A stretch of DNA of 40,608 nt from an uncultured Eubacteriales bacterium (GCA_902790175.1 CADAQZ010000010.1:1-40608); one strand, 5' to 3'; shown: positions 1 to 8,658, counted from the stretch's first letter. Notes: generated from the sequence alone by a model not told the origin. Numbers and translations are program-made.

Positions 1-29
1 CCCCCGCGGAAACTGGCAGGAATATTCAG

Positions 30-58
30 TTGACAAGCGGGGGCGGGGAAGTTAAAAT
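30..58 (+). promoter_or_regulatory. Sigma-A-type promoter of the glycosylphosphotransferase gene
   Basis: TTGACA at 30-35, a 17-base spacer and TAAAAT at 53-58. Transcription would begin near 65. The GTG at 64 would therefore lie at the transcript end and cannot easily serve as a start, which favours the ATG at 133. Confidence 0.8.
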
Positions 59-132
59 ATAAAGTGAAGTTTTATACAGGCCAGGCGGCGCGTGCCGCCC
101 CGCAGAACGACAGCAAAGGGTGTGAGGGACGA

Positions 133-1587
133 ATGGACGCTCAGAGGCGCGCTCCATCGCGGGAGTCCGCGCGCGGAAGGGCCCGGCGCAGGGGCAGCCT
201 GCCCAGAGCGCCGCGCAAGGGCGTGAACCTGCACCACGATTTCGGTCTGCGGCTGTTGAAGCTGGCGAACGTGGTGCTGATCACGCTGCCCTTCGCGCTT
301 GTCTGGTGGCTGTACTACATCTATGAAGTGCTGATGTTCCCCTCCAGCATCCGCGCCACGGGCATCGTGGTGATGTTCGTCGTGCTGTACGCCTTCTTTG
401 GCCGCGCCTACGAGGCCTTTCTGATCTCGTTGAAGCGGATATCGGATATGTTCTATGCGCAGGCGCTGAGCATACTGTTCTCGGACGCCTTCATGTTCCT
501 GGTGATGTGGCTGATGAGCGACCACTTCCCGGACCTCGCGCCGGCGCTGGCGACGCTGGTGGGCCAGCTGGCGCTCTCCGCGGCCTGGTGCTACGGCTCG
601 AACCGGTGGTACTACGCCAACTACGCCCGCCAGAAGACCGGCGTGGTGTACGACATGCGCCGCGGCGTGGAGGACCTGTTCGGCCGCTACGGCATGACGC
701 AGAAGTTCGACGTGCAGATGACCTGCACCGTGGAGGAGTGCCTGTCCAACCTGGAGCGCCTGGACGATCTGACCAGCGTGTTCCTCTGCGGCATCCACAG
801 CAAGGAGCGCAATATCATCCTGAAATACTGCGTGGCCAACGGCATCGTGGTGTACATCATCCCGCGCGTGGGCGACGTGATCATGAGCGGCGCGAAGAAG
901 ATCCACATGTTCCACCTGCCCATGATGCGCGTGGACCGCTACAACCCGCCGCCGGAGTACTACATCGCCAAGCGCACGATGGACATCGCGCTGAGCCTGG
1001 CGCTGCTGGCGCTGTTCAGCCCGTTCATGCTCGTCGCCGCGATCTGCATCAAGCTGGAGGACGGCGGCCCCGTGTTCTACAAGCAGACCCGGCTGACCAA
1101 GGACGGGCGGGAGTTCACGATGCTGAAGTTCCGCTCGATGGTGGTCTCGGCGGAGGACGACGGCGTGGCGCGGCTGTCCTGCGGCAGCGCCGACAAGCGC
1201 GTGACGAAGGTGGGCCGGATCATCCGCGCCTGCCGGATCGACGAGTATCCGCAGCTGTTCAACGTGCTGGGCGGCAGCATGAGCCTCGTCGGCCCCAGGC
1301 CGGAGCGCCCGGAGATCGCCGCCGAGTACGAGCGCCAGATGCCGGAATTCGCGCTGCGGCTGCAGGCCCGCGCGGGCATCACCGGCTACGCGCAGGTGTA
1401 CGGCAAGTACAACACCACCCCCTATGACAAGTTGCAGCTGGACCTGATGTACATCTCCCGCCCGAGCATCATCGAGGATATCAAAATCCTGTTCGCCACG
1501 CTGATGATCATCTTCAAGCGCGAGAGCACCGAGGGCATCGCCCCCGGCCGCGTGAACGCCGGCTCCGACGACCAGCCCGCGGCGTGA
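133..1587 (+). CDS. Polyprenyl glycosylphosphotransferase (exopolysaccharide initiating sugar transferase)
   Basis: This enzyme is predicted to transfer a sugar-1-phosphate from a nucleotide sugar to undecaprenyl phosphate, the first membrane step of capsule or exopolysaccharide synthesis. The N-terminal third holds several hydrophobic segments. The middle is a flavodoxin/Rossmann-like region. The C-terminal ~200 residues carry the bacterial sugar transferase domain: KRTMDIALS followed by a membrane helix, then GGPVFYKQ, MLKFRSM, DEYPQLFNVL and LVGPRPERP, all diagnostic of the WbaP/WcaJ family. ATG at 133 is chosen because GAGGGA lies just upstream and the promoter at 30-58 puts the transcript start near 65. 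That gives 484 residues, normal for the family. No other polysaccharide genes are in view, so the sugar specificity is unknown. Confidence 0.9.
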   Translation: MDAQRRAPSRESARGRARRRGSLPRAPRKGVNLHHDFGLRLLKLANVVLITLPFALVWWLYYIYEVLMFPSSIRATGIVVMFVVLYAFFGRAYEAFLISLKRISDMFYAQALSILFSDAFMFLVMWLMSDHFPDLAPALATLVGQLALSAAWCYGSNRWYYANYARQKTGVVYDMRRGVEDLFGRYGMTQKFDVQMTCTVEECLSNLERLDDLTSVFLCGIHSKERNIILKYCVANGIVVYIIPRVGDVIMSGAKKIHMFHLPMMRVDRYNPPPEYYIAKRTMDIALSLALLALFSPFMLVAAICIKLEDGGPVFYKQTRLTKDGREFTMLKFRSMVVSAEDDGVARLSCGSADKRVTKVGRIIRACRIDEYPQLFNVLGGSMSLVGPRPERPEIAAEYERQMPEFALRLQARAGITGYAQVYGKYNTTPYDKLQLDLMYISRPSIIEDIKILFATLMIIFKRESTEGIAPGRVNAGSDDQPAA

Positions 1588-1603
1588 AGACGCATCGCCG
1601 CAT

Positions 1604-1762
1604 AAAGCCTTCCCCTCTGGGGAAGGTGGCATTTGCGCAAGCAAATGACGGATGAGGTCGAACAGCGCACCATCCTGTCGCCGTACATTGTCGACCTCAT
1701 CCGACCTCGCGAAGGTGCCGTTGGCACCTGCTCGGCCACCTTCCCCACAGGGGAAGGCTTTT
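1604..1762. repeat. Interspersed palindromic repeat, family A (paired copy)
   Basis: The element begins AAAGCCTTCCCC and ends with its exact complement GGGGAAGGCTTT. Each end is itself a small hairpin (CCTTCCCCTCTGGGGAAGG and CCTTCCCCACAGGGGAAGG). The interior contains GACGGATGAGGTCG facing CGACCTCATCCG, so the whole ~158 bp can fold into one long hairpin. It lies between the transferase and the first sugar-binding protein and may terminate the former. Related copies are at 10860-10913 and 11629-11808. It encodes nothing. Confidence 0.85.
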
Positions 1763-1794
1763 GGCTTGACGCTTGAATACTAGGAGGAAACCGC

Positions 1795-2781
1795 ATGAGG
1801 CATGTCATGAGTCGCTTGCTGGCTCTGGCGCTGTTGGCGCTGTGCGCGCTGGGGCTCGCCGGGTGCGCCGCGAAGGCGCCGGGAACGGCCCAGTCGGCGC
1901 TGGTGGTGGGCTTTTCCCAGCTGGGCTCGGAGAGCGGCTGGCGCATTGGCAACACTGCCAGCATGGAGCAGGCCGCCGAGCGCTGGGGCTTCGGCCTGAT
2001 GATGGACAACGCCAACCAGCGCCAGGACAAGCAGATCGCGGCGATCCGCTCGTTCATCTCGTATCAGGTGGACGTGATCGTGTTCTCGCCCATTGTGGAG
2101 ACCGGCTGGACGAATGTATTGACCGAGGCGAAGAAGGCGGGCATCCCGGTGATCATCATGGACCGCATGATCGAGACCGACGACGACGGCCTGTATACCG
2201 CCTACATCGGCGCGGACTTCCTCGCGGAGGGCCGCCGCGCCGGGGAATATCTGTTGAAGAAGGCCGACGCCATGGGTGCGGAGCACCTGAACGTGGTGGA
2301 GATCACCGGCACGGAGGAATCCACCCCGATGCGCGAGCGCCAGGCGGGCTTCATGCAGGCCGTGGACGGCGACGTGCGCATCTCGGTGATCGAGCGCGTG
2401 TCCGGCGACTTCCTGCGCTCGAAGGGCGAGGAGTGCATGCGCTACCTGCTGAAGAAGTACGGCGCGGATGGCATCGACGTGGTCTATTCCCACAACGACG
2501 AAATGACGCTCGGCGCGCTGGACGTGCTGGAGGCCGCGGGGATCAACCCCGGCAAGGACATCGTGCTGATCTCCGTGGACGGCCAGCAGGAGGCGGTGGA
2601 CGCGCTGAAGGAGGGCCGCATCAACTGCATCGTGGAGTGCACGCCCGACCTGGGCGAAAACGTGATGCGCATGGTGGACGCGCTCTCCCGGGGCGAGGAG
2701 ATCCCCAAGCAGAACCACCCGGAGGAGACCGTGTTCACCGAATTCGACGACCTGAGCGGCCTGGCGCCGCGGGGATACTGA
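1795..2781 (+). CDS. YtfQ-like sugar-binding lipoprotein (probable sensor component)
   Basis: Predicted extracytoplasmic binding protein of the CUT2 class, close in sequence pattern to E. coli YtfQ (galactofuranose). A lipoprotein signal peptide ends in LAGC (Cys about residue 24). The mature protein has GFSQLGSESGWR, IAAIRSFISYQVDVIVFSP, VIIMDRMIE, VEITGTEES, SGDFLRSKGEE, YSHNDEMTLGALD and PGKDIVLISVDG, which follow YtfQ block by block. The start follows AGGAGG at 1781-1787. It lies 1 bp before the histidine kinase gene, not beside the transport genes, which have their own binding protein at 6037. The inference is that this copy presents ligand to the kinase, as XylFII does for LytS in Clostridium beijerinckii. 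The ligand is inferred only. No convincing promoter is seen upstream. Confidence 0.9.
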   Translation: MRHVMSRLLALALLALCALGLAGCAAKAPGTAQSALVVGFSQLGSESGWRIGNTASMEQAAERWGFGLMMDNANQRQDKQIAAIRSFISYQVDVIVFSPIVETGWTNVLTEAKKAGIPVIIMDRMIETDDDGLYTAYIGADFLAEGRRAGEYLLKKADAMGAEHLNVVEITGTEESTPMRERQAGFMQAVDGDVRISVIERVSGDFLRSKGEECMRYLLKKYGADGIDVVYSHNDEMTLGALDVLEAAGINPGKDIVLISVDGQQEAVDALKEGRINCIVECTPDLGENVMRMVDALSRGEEIPKQNHPEETVFTEFDDLSGLAPRGY

Positions 2782-2782
2782 C

Positions 2783-4315
2783 ATGAGAAATCACGCGCGG
2801 CGGCAGAGCGTCATCGGGCAGCTGGGCCGCACCACCCGCACGATCGCCGTGGTGCTGCTGATCCCGGTGCTGGTGAGCCTGGTGCTGATGTTCGTCACCA
2901 GCGATCGCTACCAGCTGGCCATGTCCCGCATGGAGACGGCGGCCGGGCTCAAGCCCGCCGTGGGCAAGGACCTGCCGGAGAAGCTGTTTTCGGTGGCGGC
3001 GGGCCAGATGCGCTACGACGAGAGCGGCGTGGAGGACATGCTGCTGGACGTGAACCGCACGCTGGACGCGCTGCTCGCGGACGCCTCCGGCGCGGGCTAC
3101 CTGCAATTGACGGTGGCCCGGCGCACGATGGACACGCTCTCCAGCTACATCGGCCAGGTGCGCGACGGCATGGCCGAGGGCCGCGCCATCAGCGAGATCG
3201 AAAAGATCGTGGACGAGGTGCGCGACGTGGGCGACCTCGTGACGGACATGCTGGACGACTTCGTGTCCGTGGAGATCAACGCCGCCGTGCAGACCGGCGC
3301 GAGCATCCAGCGCATCGTCTGGGTCGCGTTCCTGGTGGAGGCGGTGCTGCTGATGGCGGCGCTGGTGGGCACCGGCGAAGCCACCCACCGGCTGGCGGAC
3401 ATCATCCGCGACGCCATTTACCAGATGGAGGGCAGCGTGTTCCGGCTCACCGGCGGCGACCTGAAGGCCCGCGTGCCCCAGATGGAGGTCGAGGAGCTCA
3501 GCGAGCTGGCCACGCAGATCAACGTGATGGCCAACCGCCTGGAGATGCTGATCGAGCGCAGCCGCCAGGAGCAGGAGAACCTGGCCAAGTCGGAGCTGCG
3601 GCTTCTGCAGGCGCAGATCAACCCGCACTTCCTCTACAACACGCTGGACGCGATCATCTGGCAGGCGGAGAGCGGCAAGAGCGAGGAGGTCATCCACCTG
3701 ACGCGCTCGCTGAGCGACTTCTTCCGCATTTCGCTGTCCTCCGGCGCGGACTGGATCCCGCTGGAGAAGGAGGCGCGCCACCTGGAAGGCTACCTGAGCA
3801 TCCAGAAGACGCGCTACCGCGACATATTGAACTACGCCATCGAGATCCCGCAGGAGCTGCAGGACGGCTACATCGTCAAGCTCCTGCTGCAGCCGCTGGT
3901 GGAGAACGCGCTCTACCACGGCATCAAGACGCGCCGCGGCGGCGGCTTCATCCGCGTCAGCGCCGCGAAGGAGGGCGCGAAGGTCCGCTTCGTGGTGGAG
4001 GACACCGGCCGGGGCATGTCGCCCGACGAATTGAAGCGGGTGATCGCCGCGATGCGCAGCGACGCCCCCGCGCTGGCGGGCAATGCGCCCCCCGTGGGCG
4101 ACGCGCCCTCCGTGGGCGACGCGCCCTCCGTGGGCGACGCGCCCGGCGAGGGCAGCAGCTTCGGCCTGCGCAACGTGGACCTGCGCATCCGGCTCTACTA
4201 CCATCAGCCCGAAGGGCTTGTCATTGAAAGCGGCGAGGGAGGCACCCGGGTCTCCTTCCGCGTGCCGCTGAAATCCAGGGAGGAAATCGCCCATGATGAA
4301 GGTGTTTCTGGTTGA
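2783..4315 (+). CDS. LytS/YesM-type sensor histidine kinase
   Basis: Membrane sensor kinase. TM1 is about residues 21-39, an extracytoplasmic segment 40-176, TM2 about 177-197, and a HAMP-like linker about 205-258. The His_kinase family motif NPHFLYNTLD follows, with phospho-acceptor His282. An N-box (LVENALYHG, Asn375) and a G1 box (DTGRGM, 407-412) mark the ATPase domain, and GLRNV at 461-465 is the G2 region. Between G1 and G2, where the ATP lid lies, is a low-complexity insertion (VGDAPS repeated, about 434-456) made by an 18-bp DNA minisatellite. The gene starts 1 bp after the binding-protein stop and overlaps the regulator gene by 23 bp, so the three are translationally coupled. It should phosphorylate the YesN-type regulator downstream. 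Confidence 0.92.
   Translation: MRNHARRQSVIGQLGRTTRTIAVVLLIPVLVSLVLMFVTSDRYQLAMSRMETAAGLKPAVGKDLPEKLFSVAAGQMRYDESGVEDMLLDVNRTLDALLADASGAGYLQLTVARRTMDTLSSYIGQVRDGMAEGRAISEIEKIVDEVRDVGDLVTDMLDDFVSVEINAAVQTGASIQRIVWVAFLVEAVLLMAALVGTGEATHRLADIIRDAIYQMEGSVFRLTGGDLKARVPQMEVEELSELATQINVMANRLEMLIERSRQEQENLAKSELRLLQAQINPHFLYNTLDAIIWQAESGKSEEVIHLTRSLSDFFRISLSSGADWIPLEKEARHLEGYLSIQKTRYRDILNYAIEIPQELQDGYIVKLLLQPLVENALYHGIKTRRGGGFIRVSAAKEGAKVRFVVEDTGRGMSPDELKRVIAAMRSDAPALAGNAPPVGDAPSVGDAPSVGDAPGEGSSFGLRNVDLRIRLYYHQPEGLVIESGEGGTRVSFRVPLKSREEIAHDEGVSG
4082..4147 (+). repeat. In-frame 18-bp minisatellite within the kinase gene
   Basis: Three units of GTGGGCGACGCGCCCTCC start at 4094, 4112 and 4130 (the last diverges at its end), and a degenerate partial unit precedes them. 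They encode VGDAPS repeats in the ATP-lid region of the histidine kinase. Units 1 and 2 are identical, which suggests recent slippage. Confidence 0.9.
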
Positions 4316-5885
4316 CGACGAGATCGCCATCCGCGAGAACCTGCGCAACTCGTTCCCCTGGGAGGAGAACGGCTTTCAGCTGGTGGGCGAGGCCCCGGAC
4401 GGCGAGATGGCCCTGCCGATGATCCGCGATCTGAACCCGGACATCCTGCTGACGGACATCCGCATGCCGTTCATGGACGGCGTGCAGCTCTGCGCCGGCG
4501 TGAAGCGGATGATGCCCTGGGTGGGCATCGTGATCCTCTCCGGCTACGACGACTTCTCCTACGCCCAGCAGGCCATATCGCTGGGCGTGAAGGAATACCT
4601 GCTCAAGCCCATCACGGCGCAGGAGCTGGGCAAGGCGCTGACCCGCGTGGCCGGGCAGATCGCCGCCGAGCGCAGCGCCCAGGAGAGCATGGAGAACCTG
4701 CGGCGCGACCTGGCCTCCGGCAACCAGTTCCTGCGGGAAAAGCTGCTGGCCTCGCTGTTTACCGAGGAGGGGGACCGCTTCGAAGACGAACAGCTGATGC
4801 GCCAGATGCGCCAGATGGGCGTGAACCTGGCGGCCAACTGCTACGCCGTGATCGACATCGCCTTCCCGCTGAAGGACGAGGCGCGCGCCCGCGCGCGGGC
4901 GGCGCTTTCGGACCTGGCCGAGGCCACTGGCGGCAGCGTGTTCACCTGCGGCATGCCCCACGGCGCGCGGGCGCTGGTGCTGGGCGACAACGAGCAGGAC
5001 GCCGAGGAGCGCGCCTACTCGTTCGCGTCCTCCGCCGTGCACCTGCCGCAGCTGGAGAACTGCGGGGAGCTCTTGCTGTCCATCGGCGAGACCGTGAACG
5101 ACTACTACGACATCCGCCGCTCGATGCAGTCCGCCCGCCACGTGCGCCACGCGGCCGCGGGGCAGGGGGAGGGCAGAAGGATCATCGGCGTGGGCGAGTT
5201 GAACGACGCCACCACCGTGCTGAACAGCCTGGAGCTGAGCCCCCTCTATGAGCGCCTGCAGTACGCCCCGGCCGCCGAGCTGGACGCGGTGCTGTCGGAG
5301 TACACCGGGTCGCTTCCGGATGCCGGCGGCGGCATCGAAGTGGGCATGGGCTATTTGCGCCTGGCGGCGGTGATCGCGGCGCGGCGCATCGTGCAGGACG
5401 CCGGGGCCGACCCCCAGCGGGCGCTGGACGAGGGCCTGATCGCCGAGGCGCTGCGCGCCGGGGACGCCGCCGCGGGGCTTTCGGCGGTGAAGGCGCTGCT
5501 GCGCGCGGCCATCGAGTGCCGCGACCGCAGCGGGCAGGGCGTGGGGGACACGCCGGTGGGCCGGGCGCGCGCGTATTTGAGCAAGTGCTTCGCCAACCCG
5601 AACCTGATGCTGCAGGACGTGGCGCGCGAGGTGGGCATCTCCCAGAGCCACTTCTCCACCGTGTTCGCGCAGGAGACGGGCATCACCTTCACCCAGTATC
5701 TGACCGGCCTGCGCATCGCCAAGGCCAAGGAGCTGTTGGAGGCCACGCCGATGCGCTCTTCCGAGATCGCCTTCCGCGTGGGCTACAACGACGCCCACTA
5801 CTTCAGCTACCTGTTCAAGAAGCACACCGGCATGACGCCCAGCGAATGGCGCAAATCCAATAAAAATCAACCGGAAACCGAATGA
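4293..5885 (+). CDS. YesN-type response regulator (REC + AraC HTH)
   Basis: Cytoplasmic transcription regulator paired with the kinase it overlaps. The receiver domain (about 1-120) has the acidic pair D8-D9, phospho-acceptor D55 in TDIRMP, and K105 in LLKP. A central region (about 130-420) is poorly conserved, as usual in this family. The C-terminal ~100 residues form an AraC-type double helix-turn-helix: LQDVAREVGISQSHFSTVF, then IAFRVGYNDAHYFSYLFKK, ending TPSEWRK. The ATG at 4293 is followed immediately by a second ATG at 4296, and either could be used. Length (530) is typical. Its probable target is the promoter at 5956-5984, just 70 bp after its stop, where the weak -35 and nearby repeats suggest an activator. 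Confidence 0.93.
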   Translation: MMKVFLVDDEIAIRENLRNSFPWEENGFQLVGEAPDGEMALPMIRDLNPDILLTDIRMPFMDGVQLCAGVKRMMPWVGIVILSGYDDFSYAQQAISLGVKEYLLKPITAQELGKALTRVAGQIAAERSAQESMENLRRDLASGNQFLREKLLASLFTEEGDRFEDEQLMRQMRQMGVNLAANCYAVIDIAFPLKDEARARARAALSDLAEATGGSVFTCGMPHGARALVLGDNEQDAEERAYSFASSAVHLPQLENCGELLLSIGETVNDYYDIRRSMQSARHVRHAAAGQGEGRRIIGVGELNDATTVLNSLELSPLYERLQYAPAAELDAVLSEYTGSLPDAGGGIEVGMGYLRLAAVIAARRIVQDAGADPQRALDEGLIAEALRAGDAAAGLSAVKALLRAAIECRDRSGQGVGDTPVGRARAYLSKCFANPNLMLQDVAREVGISQSHFSTVFAQETGITFTQYLTGLRIAKAKELLEATPMRSSEIAFRVGYNDAHYFSYLFKKHTGMTPSEWRKSNKNQPETE

Positions 5886-5936
5886 TTTTGAATCTTTATT
5901 GGTAATTTGCATGAAATATCAAAAGGATTTTCAACC
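5884..5936 (+). promoter_or_regulatory. Candidate operator: 11-bp direct repeats upstream of the second binding-protein gene
   Basis: GATTTTGAATC at 5884-5894 and GATTTTCAACC at 5926-5936 match at 9 of 11 bases with a 42-bp offset, about four helical turns. Separately, ATGAAATA at 5911-5918 and TATTTCAT at 5954-5961 form an inverted repeat, the right half covering the -35 region. AraC-type regulators commonly bind direct repeats next to the -35. The assignment to the YesN-type regulator is inferred from position. Confidence 0.4.
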
Positions 5937-5955
5937 ATCTTCCAAAGTGATTGTA

Positions 5956-5984
5956 TTTCATTTAAGAAAAAACGGGGCTATAAT
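5956..5984 (+). promoter_or_regulatory. Promoter of the sugar-transport operon
   Basis: A perfect TATAAT at 5979-5984 is preceded at 17 bases by TTTCAT (5956-5961), a poor -35. This is typical of an activator-dependent promoter. The transcript would begin near 5991 and start with a 7-bp hairpin (5995-6001 with 6005-6011), which may protect the 5' end. Confidence 0.7.
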
Positions 5985-6036
5985 AGTACCATCAGCGGCA
6001 GATCCTGCCGCAAATTAAGAATGGAGGCATTTCACT

Positions 6037-7020
6037 ATGAAGAAGATTCTCGTTCTTGCTCTGGCTCTGATCATGGTCCTGAGCTGCTGCGCCGCTCTGG
6101 CCGACGGCATCAAGGTTGGCATCATCAACCTCGATCCCTCCGAGTCCGGCTATCGTCAGGCGAACGTCCAGAACCTGCAGGATGTGTTCACTGCCGAGAA
6201 CGGCTACGACGCCACGTTCGTCACCGCCCCCACCGCCGACAAGCAGCTGGAGGCCGCACAGGGCTTCATCACCGCTGGCGTGCAGTACATCCTGGTTTCC
6301 GCCGCTGAGGTCACCGGTTGGGACGAGGTTCTCGAGGCCGCTCAGGAAGCCGGCATCAAGGTGTTCCTGTTCGACCGCCTGATCGAGTGCGACGAGTCCC
6401 TGTACACTGCGGCTGTCGTTTCCGACATGGCCCAGGAGGGCGTCACCGCCGTCGAGTGGCTGGAGAGCCTGAACCTGGACGAGTACAAGGTCCTGCACAT
6501 CATGGGCCAGATGGGCTCCGCCGCTCAGGTGGGCCGCTCCGGCGCCCTGAACGACAAGATCGAAGCTACCGACAACTGGACGCTGGTTCGCGAAGGCACC
6601 GGCGGTGACAGCTGGGATCCCGCTGAGGCCCGCAAGATCACCCAGGCCGCCATCGACGCTGGCGAGGACTTCAACATCGTGTACGCTGAGAACGACGGCA
6701 TGGCCGCTGGCGCTGTGGCCGCGCTGGATGCCGCTGGCATCACCCACGGCGTGGACGGCGACGTCATCATCATGGGCTTCGACTGCAACAAGTGGGCTCT
6801 GAAGAAGCTGCTTGACGGCGAGTGGAACTACGACGGCCAGTGCTCCCCCTTCCAGGCTGCCAAGATCGATGAGATGATCAAGGCTCTGGAGGCCGGCGAG
6901 GAGATCGAAGGCGGCATCATCATCAACGAGGAGAAGGGCTTTGACGCCGCTACCATCACCCAGGAAGACATCGACACCTACGGCCTGGGCAACATCGAAG
7001 ACGCGGTCGTCCTCGACTAA
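6037..7020 (+). CDS. YtfQ-like sugar ABC transporter substrate-binding protein
   Basis: Predicted solute receptor for the ABC importer encoded downstream. An N-terminal signal peptide (MKKILVLALALIMVLS) precedes either a Cys-Cys lipobox-like site or a signal peptidase I site at ALA-DG. Periplasmic-binding-protein blocks follow: SESGYRQANVQN, AEVTGWDEVLEAAQ, KVFLFDRLIECDESLYTA, VYAENDGMAAGAVAALDAAG and DVIIMGFDCNKW. It is homologous to the product at 1795 but clearly diverged. The codon choice is richer in GCT and GGT than in neighbours, consistent with high expression. The start follows GGAGG at 6023-6027. A strong terminator hairpin follows the gene, so this product is probably made in excess over the membrane components, a common arrangement in binding-protein operons. 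Confidence 0.92.
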   Translation: MKKILVLALALIMVLSCCAALADGIKVGIINLDPSESGYRQANVQNLQDVFTAENGYDATFVTAPTADKQLEAAQGFITAGVQYILVSAAEVTGWDEVLEAAQEAGIKVFLFDRLIECDESLYTAAVVSDMAQEGVTAVEWLESLNLDEYKVLHIMGQMGSAAQVGRSGALNDKIEATDNWTLVREGTGGDSWDPAEARKITQAAIDAGEDFNIVYAENDGMAAGAVAALDAAGITHGVDGDVIIMGFDCNKWALKKLLDGEWNYDGQCSPFQAAKIDEMIKALEAGEEIEGGIIINEEKGFDAATITQEDIDTYGLGNIEDAVVLD

Positions 7021-7039
7021 TCCATACCCAGAACAGCCT

Positions 7040-7085
7040 GGCGCGGTATGAACGGCAATGCGCGCGTTCATACCGCGCCTTCTTT
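7040..7085 (+). terminator. Intercistronic terminator between binding protein and ATPase genes
   Basis: A 15-bp stem (7040-7054 with 7065-7079) and a 10-base loop are followed by TTCTTT. As it lies inside the transport operon it probably acts as a partial terminator and 3' end stabiliser of the binding-protein message. Confidence 0.85.
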
Positions 7086-7152
7086 AAGGAAAAGCCCTTG
7101 CGAGGGCTGAGATAAGCGCGCATCCAAGCACGCGAGGGAGGAGCAATCCCAG

Positions 7153-8658
7153 ATGCAAAACGACGTAGTATTGAAAATGCGCGGGATCGTCAAGCAATTC
7201 CCGGGCACCCGGGCGCTGGACCACGTGGACTTCACGCTGCGCAAGGGCGAGATCCACGCGCTGATGGGAGAAAACGGCGCGGGAAAATCCACGCTGATCA
7301 AGGTGCTGACCGGCGTCTATGAGAAGGAGGCGGGCAGCATCTGGATCGAGGGCGGCGGCGACGAGGCCAACATCCACTCCCCGCAGGACGCCCAGAACAT
7401 CGGCATCAGCACGGTGTATCAGGAGATCACCCTCTGCCCGAACCTGACGGTGGCGGAAAACATGTTCATCGGTCGCACCAGCGGCAGCATGGTGCGCTGG
7501 AAGGACTATGAGAAGCGGGCGGACGAGCTGCTGAAAAACCTGGGCATCCCGGCCCGCGCCAAGCAGGAGCTTTCCAGCTGCTCGCTGGCCGTGCAGCAGA
7601 TGGTGGCCATCGCGCGCGCCGTGGACATGAAGTGCAAGGTGCTGATCCTGGACGAGCCCACCTCGTCCCTGGACGACAAGGAGGTCGCCATGCTGTTCGA
7701 CCTGATGCGCGATCTGAAGTCGCGTGGCGTCGGCATCATCTTCGTCACGCACTTCCTCGAGCAGGTCTACGAGGTCAGCGACCGCATCACCGTGCTGCGC
7801 AACGGCCAGCTCGTGGGCGAGTTCACCACGGAGGAGCTGCCGCAGGTGGAGCTCGTGGCCAAGATGATGGGCAAGAATCTGGACGACCTGGCCGACTTCG
7901 AGGCCGTGGGCGAGAAGAGCTCAGGCTCGAACGAGGTGGTCTACGAGGCGCACGCGCTGTCGAGCAGCGAGTGCCGTCCCTACGATTTCAGCATCCGCCG
8001 CGGCGAGGTCAACGGCTTCACGGGCCTGCTGGGCTCCGGCCGCAGCGAGAGCGTGCGCGCCATCTTCGGCGCGGATCGCGTGACCGGTGGCAAGGTGCGC
8101 ATCAAGGGCAAGGACGTGAAGATCACCAATCCCCACGAGGCCATGAAGAACGGCATCGGCTACCTGCCCGAGGACCGCAAGCGCGACGGCATCATCGCCG
8201 ACCTGTCCGTGCGCGAGAACATCATCCTCGCGCTGCAGGTGATGAAGGGCTTCTTCCATCCCATGTCCAAGGCGCAGATGACGCAGTTCGCCGACGAGTA
8301 CATCAAGGCGCTGCAGATCAAGACCGCCTCACAGGACACGCCCATCAAGTCGCTCTCCGGCGGCAACCAGCAGAAGGTCATCCTGGCGCGCTGGCTGCTG
8401 ACGCACCCGGACTACCTGATCCTCGACGAGCCGACCCGAGGCATCGACGTCGGCACGAAGCTGGAGATCCAGAAGCTGGTGCTCAAGCTGGCGGAGGAGA
8501 ACATGTCCGTCACGTTCATCTCCTCCGAGATCGAGGAGATGCTGCGCACCTGCTCCCGCCTGATCGTCATGCGCGACCGCAAGATCGTGGGCGAATTGAA
8601 GGGCGAGGAGCTCACGCAGAGCACTGTGATGAAGACCATCGCGGGAGGTGAACAGTAA
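7153..8658 (+). CDS. YtfR-like sugar ABC transporter ATP-binding protein (two ABC domains)
   Basis: Energy-coupling subunit of a CUT2 sugar importer (RbsA/MglA/XylG/YtfR class). The first ABC domain has Walker [10 protein letters not shown] (39-47), a divergent signature [10 protein letters not shown] and Walker [13 protein letters not shown]. The second has the degenerate P-loop [10 protein letters not shown] usual for this class, the signature LSGGNQQK and Walker [13 protein letters not shown]. At 501 residues the length is standard. The start is preceded by GGGAGGAG. The stop codon shares a base with the next gene's start (TAATG), so it is coupled to the permease. Substrate assignment to a furanose or a related sugar rests on the gene order matching E. 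coli ytfQRT-yjfF. Confidence 0.93.
   Translation: MQNDVVLKMRGIVKQFPGTRALDHVDFTLRKGEIHALMGENGAGKSTLIKVLTGVYEKEAGSIWIEGGGDEANIHSPQDAQNIGISTVYQEITLCPNLTVAENMFIGRTSGSMVRWKDYEKRADELLKNLGIPARAKQELSSCSLAVQQMVAIARAVDMKCKVLILDEPTSSLDDKEVAMLFDLMRDLKSRGVGIIFVTHFLEQVYEVSDRITVLRNGQLVGEFTTEELPQVELVAKMMGKNLDDLADFEAVGEKSSGSNEVVYEAHALSSSECRPYDFSIRRGEVNGFTGLLGSGRSESVRAIFGADRVTGGKVRIKGKDVKITNPHEAMKNGIGYLPEDRKRDGIIADLSVRENIILALQVMKGFFHPMSKAQMTQFADEYIKALQIKTASQDTPIKSLSGGNQQKVILARWLLTHPDYLILDEPTRGIDVGTKLEIQKLVLKLAEENMSVTFISSEIEEMLRTCSRLIVMRDRKIVGELKGEELTQSTVMKTIAGGEQ

Noticed and set aside
64-132. GTG at 64 as start of the glycosylphosphotransferase
   Set aside because: The promoter places the transcript start at about 65, so this codon would not be in the message. 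ATG at 133 has a ribosome site.
52-1644. Long minus-strand open frame (530 codons) opposite the glycosylphosphotransferase
   Set aside because: Composition is His/Ala/Arg/Val-rich, typical of antisense frames in GC-rich genes, with no domain and no ribosome site.
1763-1794. TTGACG as a -35 for the first binding-protein gene
   Set aside because: No -10 can be placed before the ribosome site. The promoter for this unit was not found.
7093-7110. Small hairpin AGCCCTTGCGAGGGCT before the ATPase gene
   Set aside because: Only 6 bp, no T-run, and the stronger terminator lies just upstream. Function cannot be supported.
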